This document shows, piece after piece, positions 45,209-53,833 of a stretch of 64,000 nt of DNA (positions within the stretch are counted from its first letter, which is position 1; every line of letters starts with the position of its first letter). The DNA is from Sorangium cellulosum (GTDB taxonomy: Bacteria; Myxococcota_A; Polyangia; Polyangiales; Polyangiaceae). The notes under the pieces are model-generated. The model ran no database searches. It saw nothing but the letters and a program-made list of their open reading frames with translations, and had not been told where the DNA came from. The translations under genes were made by a program, and so were the position numbers. The stretch spans positions 7,332,501-7,396,500 of the forward strand of contig NZ_CP012670.1 of assembly GCF_004135735.1 (NCBI RefSeq). The letters run 5' to 3'.

Positions 45209-47137
45209 ATGGAACAGACGATCACGCAGAAGACGCGCCTCCCTCTGGTGGGCGAGACGAGAGCCATCAAGGCGGACATCGACGTCGAGGCGGAGCTCAA
45301 GGCCTTCGAGGAGGCCGAGCGGGAGCGGCTCGGCCTCAAGGCCGAGCGCCGGCAGTGGGTCGACACCATGCTCGACCCGAAGATGACGAAGAAGGAGCGC
45401 GACAAGGTGACGCTCCTCATCAGCGGCCTGACCGCCGCGCAGGATTTCCTGTGCGAGGGCGCGCTGAAGGGCCTCGGCTACAACGTGCATTACTTCGGGA
45501 TGAGCGACAACGCGGGGCTCCAGGCCGGCAAGGAGTTCGGCAACCGCGGCCAGTGCAACCCGACGTATTTCACCGTCGGCGGCCTCGTGAAGCACCTCAT
45601 CGACCTGCGCGACAAGCAGGGGATGTCGACCCAGGACATCATCGACAAGTACGTGTTCCTGACGGCGGGCGCGTGCGGCCCCTGCCGGTTCGGCATGTAC
45701 GTGACCGAGTACCGGAAGGCGCTCCGCGACGCCGGCTTCGACGGCTTCCGGGTGATGCTCTTCCAGCAGACGGGCGGCCTCTCCCAGGCGACGGGCGATG
45801 ACGTCGGCCTCGAGATGAACCCTGATTTCTTCATCGCGATCATCAAGGCCATCGTCTGCGGTGACACGCTGAACGCGCTCGGCTACCGCATCCGGCCGTA
45901 CGAGATCGAGCCCGGCGCGACCAACCGCGCGATGGAGAGCGCGAAGCGCATCCTCTACAAGGCCCTCTACGAGCGGACGAACGTCTTCCGGGCGCTCTAC
46001 GAGGCGCGCAAGGAGTTCGAGCAGGTCAAGGTCGACAAGCTCCGGCCGAAGGCGAAGACCTCGATCATCGGCGAGTTCTGGGCGATGACCACCGAGGGCG
46101 ACGGCAACTACGCCCTGCAGAAGTTCCTCGAGAGCGAGGGCGGCGAGAACGACATCCAGCTCACGACCGCGTGGCTGCTCTACAACATCTGGGAGTGCGC
46201 CCGCGACACCCGCGAGCGGAAGGACCTGCGCGGCGCGGACGACGGCCAGTACGGGCTCGCGGGCCTCGACGAGTTCGGGGTCGCGAAGCGCCTCGCGACG
46301 ATGCGCCTCGCCGAGGCGGCGCTGCGCGTCGGCTTCCAGGCGTTCGCGCTGCCGCTCGGCCTGTTCGGCTACCACCTCCCGGACATGGACCTCGTCGCGG
46401 ACGTGGCGAAGGACTACTACTCGAACGATCTCCGCGGCGGCGAGGGGCACATGGAGGTCGGCAAGCTCATCGTGAACGCGGTGAAATCGAAGGCGCACCT
46501 CACGGTGAGCGTGAAGCCGTTCGGGTGCATGCCGTCGTCTGGCGTCTCCGATGGAGTCCAGTCGCTGATCACGGCCCGCTACCCCGGGACGATCTTCTGC
46601 GCGGTCGAGACGAGCGGCGACGGGGCGACGAACTTCTACTCCCGCATCCAGATGTACATGTTCAAGGCGCGCATCCTGGCCGAGGAGGAGCTCCAGCGCG
46701 CCTACCAGGAGGCGGGCGTCACCGAGGCCGAGGTGCGCGCCTTCCTCGAGAAGCACCCGAGGTACGCGAGCCCGCTCCACCACGCGCCGCACCGGGTCGC
46801 GGGGTCGGCCGCCAACCTCGTCTACGAGGTGGCGCCGCTCATCAAGCGGTCGGCCGCCGAGCGCGCCGTGGGCAAGGCGAAGGCGGCGGCCGCGTCGCTC
46901 CGCGACGCGGTGAAGGCCGCCCCGGAGCGGGCGAGGGCGGCGAAGGCGTTCCTGTCGGACCCGGAGACGCTCGCCCGGGCGCGCGAGGACGTGGCGCTGA
47001 TCCGCGATATCGTCCGCGGCAAGGCGGTGGAGCGGTTCAGCCCGCTCGTGAAGCGCCTGGCCGGCAAGGCGTACTTCGAGAACAACCCCGAGGTGCGCCA
47101 CGTGGCCTACCACGAGGAGCCGATCGCCGCCGAGTGA
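45209..47137 (+). CDS. HgdB/DUF2229-type 2-hydroxyacyl-CoA dehydratase-like subunit
   Basis: A 642-residue protein partnering the activase. Motifs include LISGLTAAQDFLCEGALKGL, FGNRGQCNPTYFTVGGLV, TAGACGPCRFGMYVTEYRKA, LFQQTGGLSQ, EGHMEVGKLI and VKPFGCMPSSGVSDG. The repeated Cys (GQCNP, GACGPC, FGCMP) suggest a bound iron-sulfur cluster, as in HgdB/BcrC-type dehydratase and reductase subunits and double-cubane proteins. The C-terminal 90 residues are an Ala/Arg/Glu-rich helix not seen in classical HgdB. The ATG has GAAGGGAA upstream. The substrate is unknown; the pair could reduce or dehydrate an acyl-CoA, or be an orphan double-cubane reductase. Confidence 0.85.
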   Translation: MEQTITQKTRLPLVGETRAIKADIDVEAELKAFEEAERERLGLKAERRQWVDTMLDPKMTKKERDKVTLLISGLTAAQDFLCEGALKGLGYNVHYFGMSDNAGLQAGKEFGNRGQCNPTYFTVGGLVKHLIDLRDKQGMSTQDIIDKYVFLTAGACGPCRFGMYVTEYRKALRDAGFDGFRVMLFQQTGGLSQATGDDVGLEMNPDFFIAIIKAIVCGDTLNALGYRIRPYEIEPGATNRAMESAKRILYKALYERTNVFRALYEARKEFEQVKVDKLRPKAKTSIIGEFWAMTTEGDGNYALQKFLESEGGENDIQLTTAWLLYNIWECARDTRERKDLRGADDGQYGLAGLDEFGVAKRLATMRLAEAALRVGFQAFALPLGLFGYHLPDMDLVADVAKDYYSNDLRGGEGHMEVGKLIVNAVKSKAHLTVSVKPFGCMPSSGVSDGVQSLITARYPGTIFCAVETSGDGATNFYSRIQMYMFKARILAEEELQRAYQEAGVTEAEVRAFLEKHPRYASPLHHAPHRVAGSAANLVYEVAPLIKRSAAERAVGKAKAAAASLRDAVKAAPERARAAKAFLSDPETLARAREDVALIRDIVRGKAVERFSPLVKRLAGKAYFENNPEVRHVAYHEEPIAAE

Positions 47138-47350
47138 GGGAGGCGCTGGCCAAACGCATCACGGACGAGGGCGCCTGTCGCCGCGGGTCCGGCCGGCGAC
47201 AGGCACTCGGCACGAGGGCTCACGACGCGAGGCGGCGTACGCGGCGGCGACAGGCGGTCGGGCCGCGGCATGTCCGCGGCGCGCGTGACCGCGTGGGGGG
47301 TCCACGCGGGTCGCGACGCGCGGGCGAACTTCTGCTAAACAGCCGCCACC

Positions 47351-48628
47351 ATGACCGAACTGCGCTCGTTGTCCCCCGATGCTCTTGCCTCGCTCACCCG
47401 AGAGCTCGAGGCACGTTATGCTGCCTTCGAAGCCCGCGGCCTGAAGCTCGACATGACGCGCGGCAAGCCGTCGTCCGAGCAGCTCGACCTCGCCAACGGC
47501 ATGCTCGGCCTGCCCGGCGCGAGCGACCTCATCGCGTCGGACGGCTCGGACACGCGCAATTACGGCGGCCTCGACGGCCTGCCCGAGATGAAGGCGATCT
47601 TCGCCGCGCTGCTCGAGGTGCCGGCGGCGCAGGTCATCGTCGGCGGGAACAGCAGCCTGACCATGATGCACGACGCGGTCGTCCGCGCGCTGCTCCACGG
47701 CGTGCCGGACGGCGGCGGCCCGTGGGCGAAGCAGCCGAAGGTCAAGTTCCTGTGCCCGAGCCCCGGCTACGATCGTCACTTCGCGATCTGCGAACACCAC
47801 GGTATCGAGATGATCACCGTCGACCTGAAGGACGACGGGCCGGACATGGAGCAGGTCGAGCGGCTGGTCGCCGAGGACCAGGCCATCAAGGGCATGTGGT
47901 GCGTGCCGAAGTACAGCAACCCCACGGGCACCACGTACGCGGCGGAGGTCGTGCGCCGGCTCGCGGGCATGAAGACGGCGGCCGCGGATTTCCGCCTGTT
48001 CTGGGACAACGCCTACGCGGTGCACGACCTCTACGCCGAGGGCGACCGGCTCGCGGACATCGTGTCGGCGTGTCAGGCGGCGGGCAACCCCAACCGCCCG
48101 CTCGTCTTCGCCTCGACGTCGAAGATCTCGTTCGCCGGCAGCGGCGTGTCGGCCATGGCGTCGAGCCCCGCCAACGTGGCGGACGCGAAGAAGCACCTCG
48201 GCATCCAGACCATCGGGCCCGACAAGGTGAACCAGCTCCGGCACGTGCGGTTCTTCAAGGATCACGAGGGCCTGCTGCGCCACATGCAGCGGCACGCCGA
48301 GCTGCTCCGGCCGAAGTTCGAGGCGGTGACGAGCATCTTCGAGCGCGAGCTCGGCGGCAAGGGCATCGCCACCTGGACGTCGCCGCGCGGCGGCTACTTC
48401 ATCAGCCTCGACACGCTGGACGGCTGCGCCAAGGAGGTCGTGCGGCTGGCCAACAAGGCCGGCGTGAAGCTCACCGGCGCGGGGGCGACGTACCCGTACG
48501 GCCGCGATCCGCGCGACCGCAACATCCGGATCGCGCCGTCGCTGCCGCCGCTCGATCAGATCCGCGTGGCCATGGAGGTCGTCGCGGTCTGTGTTCTGCT
48601 GGCGAGCGCCCGCAAGCTCGCGGGCTGA
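47351..48628 (+). CDS. aspartate aminotransferase of the PF12897 (class I gamma) type
   Basis: A 425-residue pyridoxal-phosphate enzyme transferring the amino group between aspartate and 2-oxoglutarate. Family hallmarks are LDMTRGKPSSEQLDL at the N-terminus, DTRNYGGLDGLPEMKAIF, PKYSNPTGTTY, FWDNAYAVHDL and the Schiff-base Lys258 in FASTSKISFAGSG. The C-terminal arginine motif is RNIRIAPSLPP. The length is usual for this subgroup, distinct from the common AspC group. The ATG at 47351 starts a standard N-terminus. It stands alone, 213 bp after the dehydratase-like gene, a gap in which I see no structure. Confidence 0.92.
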   Translation: MTELRSLSPDALASLTRELEARYAAFEARGLKLDMTRGKPSSEQLDLANGMLGLPGASDLIASDGSDTRNYGGLDGLPEMKAIFAALLEVPAAQVIVGGNSSLTMMHDAVVRALLHGVPDGGGPWAKQPKVKFLCPSPGYDRHFAICEHHGIEMITVDLKDDGPDMEQVERLVAEDQAIKGMWCVPKYSNPTGTTYAAEVVRRLAGMKTAAADFRLFWDNAYAVHDLYAEGDRLADIVSACQAAGNPNRPLVFASTSKISFAGSGVSAMASSPANVADAKKHLGIQTIGPDKVNQLRHVRFFKDHEGLLRHMQRHAELLRPKFEAVTSIFERELGGKGIATWTSPRGGYFISLDTLDGCAKEVVRLANKAGVKLTGAGATYPYGRDPRDRNIRIAPSLPPLDQIRVAMEVVAVCVLLASARKLAG

Positions 48629-48764
48629 GCGGCCTACGCCTGTTCGGTGGGAGCTGCCCCCCCGATCCATCCCTCAGACACCCGACATGGTCGAGCATCA
48701 TGCTCGTGATGATGCCCCAAAGCAGCGCGCTGGCTGAACCAAAGACGCGGTCCAGGCCCCAGGC

Positions 48765-49340
48765 CTAGCGCGCGCCCTCGCGCTCGATGCCGCGGAGGAC
48801 CTCCTCGAGCGCCTCCTGGGTGATGAGGCCGACGTGCCGGAACGCCTCCCGCCCCTCCGCGTCGAGGATGACGACGCTCGGCACATGATGCAGCCCGGAG
48901 AACGGCCCCTCGCCGGCGATGGTCGCCGCGTCCGCGAGCGCCACCGGATAAGGGAGCTTGAGCGCGGAGACAAAGGCCTCCACGAGCGGCCGGTTCTCCT
49001 CCGCCTCGAGGACCAGCAGCGCCGCGTTGATGCGCGGCGTGTGATCGCGGACCAGCCCGGCCAGGAAACGCGCCTCCGCCTGGGAGGCCACATCGTACGT
49101 CGCGACGAAGCCGATGACGCTGAGCCGGCCGGCCAGCGTGGCGGTGGAGAGCTCGCGGCCGTCGAGCGTCTCGTACGAGAAGGTCCGCACCGGGCCGCGC
49201 GCCGGGAGGGCCGGCGCGGGCGGGCGCTCGGCCGACGCCGGCTCCCGCGTCGCGCCGTCGCCCCCGGCGCAGCCGAGCGTGAACGGGAGCGCGAACGACG
49301 CGAGCAGCGCGCGCGCGAGGACCAGCGCGGGCGGCCTCAT
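48765..49340 (-). CDS. redoxin-like lipoprotein lacking the CxxC motif
   Basis: A 191-residue lipoprotein. The signal peptide ends LPFTLGC (Cys24), followed by a short Ala/Pro linker. The rest follows a TlpA/AhpC-TSA thioredoxin fold: VRTFSYETLDGRELSTATLA, GRLSVIGFVATYDVASQAEA, LLVLEAEENRPLVEAFV and HVPSVVILDAEGREAFRHVG with the cis-Pro. Where TlpA has CxxC, this protein has YDVASQ, so it cannot work as a thiol oxidoreductase. It may be a binding or scaffold relative. The ATG at 49340 overlaps the stop of the preceding gene (ATGA). It is last in a three-gene operon. Confidence 0.8.
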   Translation of the reverse strand: MRPPALVLARALLASFALPFTLGCAGGDGATREPASAERPPAPALPARGPVRTFSYETLDGRELSTATLAGRLSVIGFVATYDVASQAEARFLAGLVRDHTPRINAALLVLEAEENRPLVEAFVSALKLPYPVALADAATIAGEGPFSGLHHVPSVVILDAEGREAFRHVGLITQEALEEVLRGIEREGAR

Positions 49341-50059
49341 GGCAGCGGATCGCCCTCCAGGTGCGCGTCGAAGAGATCGGCGCAGAGCTGCAGCGAGGGG
49401 GGGAGCTCGGCGCCCTTGCGCCGCTGCGCCAGGATCGCGTGGCAGAGCTCCTCGATGACCAGCTTCATCGGCGTGGCCTCGAGGTGCGCGCCGTCGAGCA
49501 AGAGGCCAGGGCTGGGCGCCTCCTCCGCGCGGACGAGCGGATCGTGCCGGGCCCAGGTGATGCCGTCCTCCGGCAGGTAGCGGCACCAGAGCACCCGCAC
49601 GAACCGGAGGTAGAGCGGCGTCACCAGCGCCACCACCCGGTCCCCACCCACCGTGACCCCCCGCAGGGCGACCCCCCCGGTCGGGCGCGGCGTGCGCTCC
49701 CCCGCCTCGAGCGCGACCTCGATCCGCGCGCGGCGCGCCGCGTCGCTCTCGACCGACAGGAGCGGCGCGTAGATCGCGACCGCGGGGACCTGCAGCTTGG
49801 GCGCGTCCTCCGCGAGGACGTCGAGCCACGCGTCGCGCGCCTCGGGGCCGAGCTCCCCGTACACGTGGGCCGCGGCGATGGCCGCCTCGGCGTCGGTCGC
49901 GAGCGCCGCGAGCCACTCCCGCCAGGCGGCGAGGATGCGCGGATCGAGCAGCGCGCCCGACGGCACGGGCCGGACCTGCGCCGCGGCCTCCTGGGCAGCG
50001 GCGCCCGGCGCGGACTCCTGGGCGAGATCGACCGAGCTCGGGTCGCGGCGCTCCGTCAT
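49337..50059 (-). CDS. hypothetical protein in the redoxin-like operon
   Basis: A 240-residue protein of unknown family. It appears cytoplasmic, with no signal peptide; the N-terminal 35 residues are low complexity. The middle has AWLDVLAEDAPKLQVPAVAI and YAPLLSVESDAARRARIEVA, then LYLRFVRVLWCRYLPEDGIT, and the end is MKLVIEELCHAILAQRRKGA. A ribosome site GGGAGG precedes the ATG at 50059 at good spacing, and it begins 7 bp after the DUF4911 gene stop, while its own stop overlaps the redoxin-like start. Tight spacing on both sides supports a real gene. No function is assigned. Confidence 0.75.
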   Translation of the reverse strand: MTERRDPSSVDLAQESAPGAAAQEAAAQVRPVPSGALLDPRILAAWREWLAALATDAEAAIAAAHVYGELGPEARDAWLDVLAEDAPKLQVPAVAIYAPLLSVESDAARRARIEVALEAGERTPRPTGGVALRGVTVGGDRVVALVTPLYLRFVRVLWCRYLPEDGITWARHDPLVRAEEAPSPGLLLDGAHLEATPMKLVIEELCHAILAQRRKGAELPPSLQLCADLFDAHLEGDPLP

Positions 50060-50066
50060 GCCTCCC

Positions 50067-50408
50067 TCAGCGTGGCGCGCCGCGGCGCCGCGCGCCGACG
50101 TCCCGCTCCAGATCGAGCAGGAGCTCGGCGAACTCGTCGCCCCGACCGAGCGGCGCGGCGAGGGTGAGCTCCCCGCCGCGCTCCGCGAACAGGAGCGCGA
50201 TGCCCTCGCTCGCCTCGACGATCCCCTTCACGAACACGACGTCGGAGGGCTCGACCACGACGTCCTGCACGAGCATCCCGGCGCTCGCCTCGACGATCGA
50301 GAGGGGACCGCGGTCGGATCGCGGAGGCCCCCCGAACCCCGCCGAGGACCGGTCGCCGGCCGGAGCCCCGGTGGCGACCGGCCTGGAAATGCTGTCGCGC
50401 CGGCCCAT
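50067..50408 (-). CDS. DUF4911 family protein
   Basis: A 113-residue protein. The C-terminal 75 residues match the short DUF4911 family known from deltaproteobacteria and myxobacteria: VVEPSDVVFVKGIVEASEGI, ALLFAERGGELTLAAPLGRG and EFAELLLDLERDVG. The N-terminal 35 residues are low-complexity, so the true start could be internal, but the ATG at 50408 is the first usable codon. A two-layer alpha/beta fold is expected and the function is unknown. It is first in the operon with the 240-residue protein and the redoxin-like lipoprotein. Confidence 0.75.
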   Translation of the reverse strand: MGRRDSISRPVATGAPAGDRSSAGFGGPPRSDRGPLSIVEASAGMLVQDVVVEPSDVVFVKGIVEASEGIALLFAERGGELTLAAPLGRGDEFAELLLDLERDVGARRRGAPR

Positions 50409-50624
50409 CGAGGCGGCAGCTAAGCACCGCTCGCCGGAGGGATCCAGCGGGCAAACCCGGTGGGGATGACCGGGTCCCGGGCCGCGTCAAGGGGCCGCGT
50501 CCATCCCTCGGCCCGCGACCCGGCGCCGCGCTCTCGAGGCAGCCGAGGCGCCTCGCCCGATCGTCGGCCCGCTCACCGCTCGCGCGGGGCGAAAACGCCG
50601 ACAGCGGCGCTACACTCCCGCCCG

Positions 50625-52319
50625 ATGTCAGCCTCACGATCCTGTAGCGAGCGAGCGGCGGAGCGCCGCGAGGCGTGCCCCGCGCCGCAGCCGAAGCGCG
50701 TCGTCGACGATGAGGACGAGCGCGAGCACGACGACGACGAGCACGACGACAGGCTGCTCGACCTGCCGCCGCTCGGGCACGACGACGACGCGGAGGACGA
50801 AGAGAGCTTCGAGGACCTCCTGCAGACGGTCGACGACGCCGAGGGCGGCCTCGACGACGTGAACGCGAGCGATCTCGAGATCGGCGTCGAGCTCTCCGTC
50901 GACGAGGACCGCGCGACCGGAGAGGACGAGCCCGCGGACGAGGGCATCGACGTGGGCGCGCTCCACGAGGGGATCGACGACGCCGAGGCCGGCTCGTGGC
51001 TGGCCGACGAGCCGCTCGATCCCGGCGAGGGCGATCACGACGACCTCGACGAGGGCGGCGGGGCGCACGGCGACGACGGCGGCGCCGAGGGGACCGGAGA
51101 GGATCCGTCGGACGACGTGGACGAGCGCGCGCTGCCCGCGCTCGACGCGGACCAGGACGGTGTCTACGAGGGCGAGGACCTGCTCGCCGAGCTGCCCGAC
51201 CTCGCCGACGATCAGCCCCCGGGCTGGGACGCGCTGCCGTGGGTCGTCGTCGAGGGCGCCGGCGCGGCCGTCCCGTGCAGCGCGCTCGCGGTCGCGGGCG
51301 GCTACGTCGTCGCCGGCGGGGCCGGCGACGCCGCGCTGACGAGCGAGCCGGCCGCGCGGCCAGGCGGCCGCCCGCGACGCGCGGACCGGGCCGGGGGCGA
51401 TCGCGGGACCGTGCTCGTCGTCGATCCGGGCGCGCTGCCCGCGCGCCGCGCCGGCATCGACGCCTCGGCGGCCTCGATCGCGCTGACGGACGGCGCGCTG
51501 CTCATCGCGACGCGGCGCGGGAACCTGCTCTTCAGCGAGGACAGGGGCAAGACGGCGAGCCCGCTGGGCGCGTGGGGCTCGGGCGGGGCGCCGGTGACGC
51601 TCGCGACGACGCCGGGTCGGCTGTGGGTGCTGTCCGGCAAGACGCTGTGGTCGCCCGCGGCGGGCGCCGTCGCCCACTCGCTGGACGCCGGCGCCAGCGC
51701 GGCGGCGGGCGCGCCGCGCCGCGACGCGGCCGCGGCGCCGCCCCGGGCCTCGCTCTCGCCCGGGCCCGCGGTGCGGGACAGCGTGCTCCGGATGAGCGCG
51801 AGCGGGGGGGTGATCGTGGCGCTCACGAGCGCGCCGTCGGGCCCGCAGCTCGAGCGGCTCCGCGGCGACGACGAGGGCTCGCCGCTGCTCCCGCTGTCCG
51901 GCGCGGCGCGGCGCGCCGCCGAGGCCAGCGACGGCCAGCTCGCGGCGGCCGCCGGCGGTCGCGCCCTCGCGCTCGCCGGCGCCGGGCTCCTCTGCGTGTC
52001 CCGCGACGGGGGCGAGACCTTCCGCGTGCTCGAGGGCCTCCCCCCGGTCGTCGCGCTCGCCTTCGCCGGCGACCACAAGGCCGCGCCGCTGCTCGCGCTC
52101 GTCGCCCGCGAGGGCGAGCGCCGCGCGCAGCTCGTCCACGTGCCGGCGAGCGCCGCGCCCACGCTGGTCGCCGAGATCGGGGCGGCGCCCCACGCCGAGC
52201 TCGAGGAGGAGCCCACGTCCCCGGGCGCGGCGGCGCTCGCCTGGGACGCGTCCCGCGAGGTCGTGTGGGTCGCGTGCTGGGCGGGGCTCCTGGCGCTCTC
52301 CCGGCAGCGCAAGCACTGA
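50625..52319 (+). CDS. acidic N-terminus plus BNR-like beta-propeller protein
   Basis: A 564-residue protein. The ATG at 50625 is chosen because residues before it are not protein-like; the frame is open 55 codons upstream. Residues 20-190 are exceptionally Asp/Glu-rich (DDEDEREHDDDEHDDRL and many DD/DE runs), a pattern seen in calcium- or polycation-binding regions. From about 200 onward the protein resembles a Ycf48/BNR-type beta-propeller: SEDRGKTASPLG and SRDGGETFRVLEGLPP are Asp-box-like repeats. No signal peptide is visible, so the location is uncertain. It is convergent with lysC. Confidence 0.7.
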   Translation: MSASRSCSERAAERREACPAPQPKRVVDDEDEREHDDDEHDDRLLDLPPLGHDDDAEDEESFEDLLQTVDDAEGGLDDVNASDLEIGVELSVDEDRATGEDEPADEGIDVGALHEGIDDAEAGSWLADEPLDPGEGDHDDLDEGGGAHGDDGGAEGTGEDPSDDVDERALPALDADQDGVYEGEDLLAELPDLADDQPPGWDALPWVVVEGAGAAVPCSALAVAGGYVVAGGAGDAALTSEPAARPGGRPRRADRAGGDRGTVLVVDPGALPARRAGIDASAASIALTDGALLIATRRGNLLFSEDRGKTASPLGAWGSGGAPVTLATTPGRLWVLSGKTLWSPAAGAVAHSLDAGASAAAGAPRRDAAAAPPRASLSPGPAVRDSVLRMSASGGVIVALTSAPSGPQLERLRGDDEGSPLLPLSGAARRAAEASDGQLAAAAGGRALALAGAGLLCVSRDGGETFRVLEGLPPVVALAFAGDHKAAPLLALVAREGERRAQLVHVPASAAPTLVAEIGAAPHAELEEEPTSPGAAALAWDASREVVWVACWAGLLALSRQRKH

Positions 52320-52334
52320 TCCACCGGCGCCTGC

Positions 52335-53615
52335 TCAGCCCGCGACGAACGATGCGTGGAGCTGCCGCTGCGCGGCCTCGGCCTCCGCGGCGCCGACGAG
52401 GGCGCCGAGGCGCAGCGGCCCCGCGACCGTGAGCCGGGGCGTGATGCCGGCGCGCGAGAGGACCTCCACGAAGCGGATCAACGGCTCCGCCGTCGCGGCG
52501 AGGCCGTCGCCGACGACGCTGACGGACGCGAGGCCCTCGACGAGCTCGAGCGACGGCAGCAGCGCGGCGAGCGTCCGCCTCGCCCCCTGCCAGTCGGGCA
52601 CGTTGAGGAGCGGGATCACGAGCGCCCCGCCGCCGTCGCCGAAGGAGAGATCCCGGAAGCCGATCCCGAGCTCGCCCGCCGCGCGGAGGACCTCGTCGAG
52701 CCGGTGACCGCCGCGGGCGCGCGCGAGCACGACGTTGCCCTCGGCGACGACCGCGCGCGCCCGCGACGCCTGGGCGCCCGCCGCGGACCTGCGCACCACG
52801 GTCTCCCTCGCGCCGGGGCCGGCGTCGAAGGTCGACCGCGCGTAGAGCGCGATGCCGGAGCGCCGCGCCCACTCGACCGCCTGCGCGCAGACGACCTTGG
52901 CGCCGCACTCGGCCATCTCCTGGAGGACCGCGCAGTCGAGCTCGGGCAGGTGGCGCGCGTCCGGCACGACCCGGGGATCGGCCGAGTACACGCCGTCGAC
53001 GTCGCTGTAGATCTCGCAGCGCTCGGCGCCGAGCGCGGCCGCGAGCGCCACGGCGGTGGTGTCGGAGCCGCCGCGGCCGAGGGTCGTGATCTCGCGGCGG
53101 TAGCTCATGCCCTGGTAGCCGGCGACGATCACGATGCGGCCGCGGGCGAGCTCGTCCTCGATCCGGAACGGGCGGACCTCGATGATCCGCGCGTCGAAGT
53201 GGCGGTCGTTCGTGAGGATGCCGGACTGCGATCCCGTGAACGAGATCGCCTCGAAGCCCCGGGCCTGGATGGCGATCGAGAGGAGCGCCATCGAGACGCG
53301 CTCGCCGGTGGAGAGCAGCATGTCGAGCTCGCGCCGCGGCGGATCCGCGGCCGCGCCCGCGCTCGCCGCCTGCCGGGCGAGGGCGAGCAGGCCGTCGGTG
53401 GTCTTGCCCATCGCGCTGACCACGACCACGACGTCGTGGCCGGCGCGCTTCGCGGCGACGACGCGCTCGGCGACCCGGCCGATCCGGTCGACGTCGGCGA
53501 CCGACGATCCGCCGTACTTCTGCACGAGGATCGGCCGCCCCGCCCCCCGGGGCGAGGCGCCGGGCTCGCGCGGCGAGCCCTCCTGCTGGACGCGATCCGC
53601 CGTCTTCTCGGCCAT
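52335..53615 (-). CDS. lysC: aspartate kinase
   Basis: A 426-residue enzyme phosphorylating aspartate, the first step to lysine, threonine, methionine and diaminopimelate. The kinase domain has VQKYGGSSVADVDRI (Lys33), STGERVSMALLSIA, GITTL-type segment REITTLGRGGSDTTAVALAA and IYSDVDGVYSADPRVV. Two C-terminal ACT domains follow; the first is recognisable (GNVVLARARGG), while the second is diverged (SVSVVGDGLAATAEPLIRFV), so feedback control may be altered. The ATG at 53615 has GGAGGT 6 bases upstream. The N-terminal 25 residues are an extra Pro/Gly-rich extension. Confidence 0.95.
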   Translation of the reverse strand: MAEKTADRVQQEGSPREPGASPRGAGRPILVQKYGGSSVADVDRIGRVAERVVAAKRAGHDVVVVVSAMGKTTDGLLALARQAASAGAAADPPRRELDMLLSTGERVSMALLSIAIQARGFEAISFTGSQSGILTNDRHFDARIIEVRPFRIEDELARGRIVIVAGYQGMSYRREITTLGRGGSDTTAVALAAALGAERCEIYSDVDGVYSADPRVVPDARHLPELDCAVLQEMAECGAKVVCAQAVEWARRSGIALYARSTFDAGPGARETVVRRSAAGAQASRARAVVAEGNVVLARARGGHRLDEVLRAAGELGIGFRDLSFGDGGGALVIPLLNVPDWQGARRTLAALLPSLELVEGLASVSVVGDGLAATAEPLIRFVEVLSRAGITPRLTVAGPLRLGALVGAAEAEAAQRQLHASFVAG

Positions 53616-53697
53616 GCTGCACCTCCGGGCGCGGCGCGTGCTGCGCCGCGGGATCCGGCTATCACGGGCGCGGCGAGCGGGCCAAGCGCGCGGCGCT

Positions 53698-53831
53698 CGC
53701 GCCCGGGGGTGGTGGCCACGCTCGGGGGGCTCCCCTCCGGGGCTTGCGTTCCGGCAGGCCCCTCTCGTGGCCCGCCTGCACTCCAGCCCCTCCGGGGAGC
53801 CCCCCGAGCGTGGCCACCACCCCCGGGCGCG
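53698..53831. repeat. covarying hairpin element, copy 3
   Basis: The arms 53698-53735 and 53794-53831 are perfectly complementary over 38 bp. The core is the same as in copies 1 and 2: TCC/TCC, GGGGCT/AGCCCC, TGCGTTCC/TGCACTCC, and an apical stem GGCAGGCC/GGCCCGCC with one A-C mismatch. The arm changes from the other copies are compensated on the opposite side, for example CTCACC/GGTGAG becomes CTCCCC/GGGGAG. The right arm ends 2 bases from the stop codon (53834) of the minus-strand TPR gene. Confidence 0.93.
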
Positions 53832-53833
53832 GT

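Noticed and set aside
50340..50384. Hairpin CCGGTCGCC/GGCGACCGG as a terminator
   Set aside because: It lies inside the N-terminal coding part of the DUF4911 gene and is probably chance in GC-rich DNA.
50056..50637. Minus-strand 193-codon frame overlapping the DUF4911 gene
   Set aside because: Arg/Gly-rich with no family resemblance; the overlapping frame 50067-50408 encodes recognisable DUF4911.
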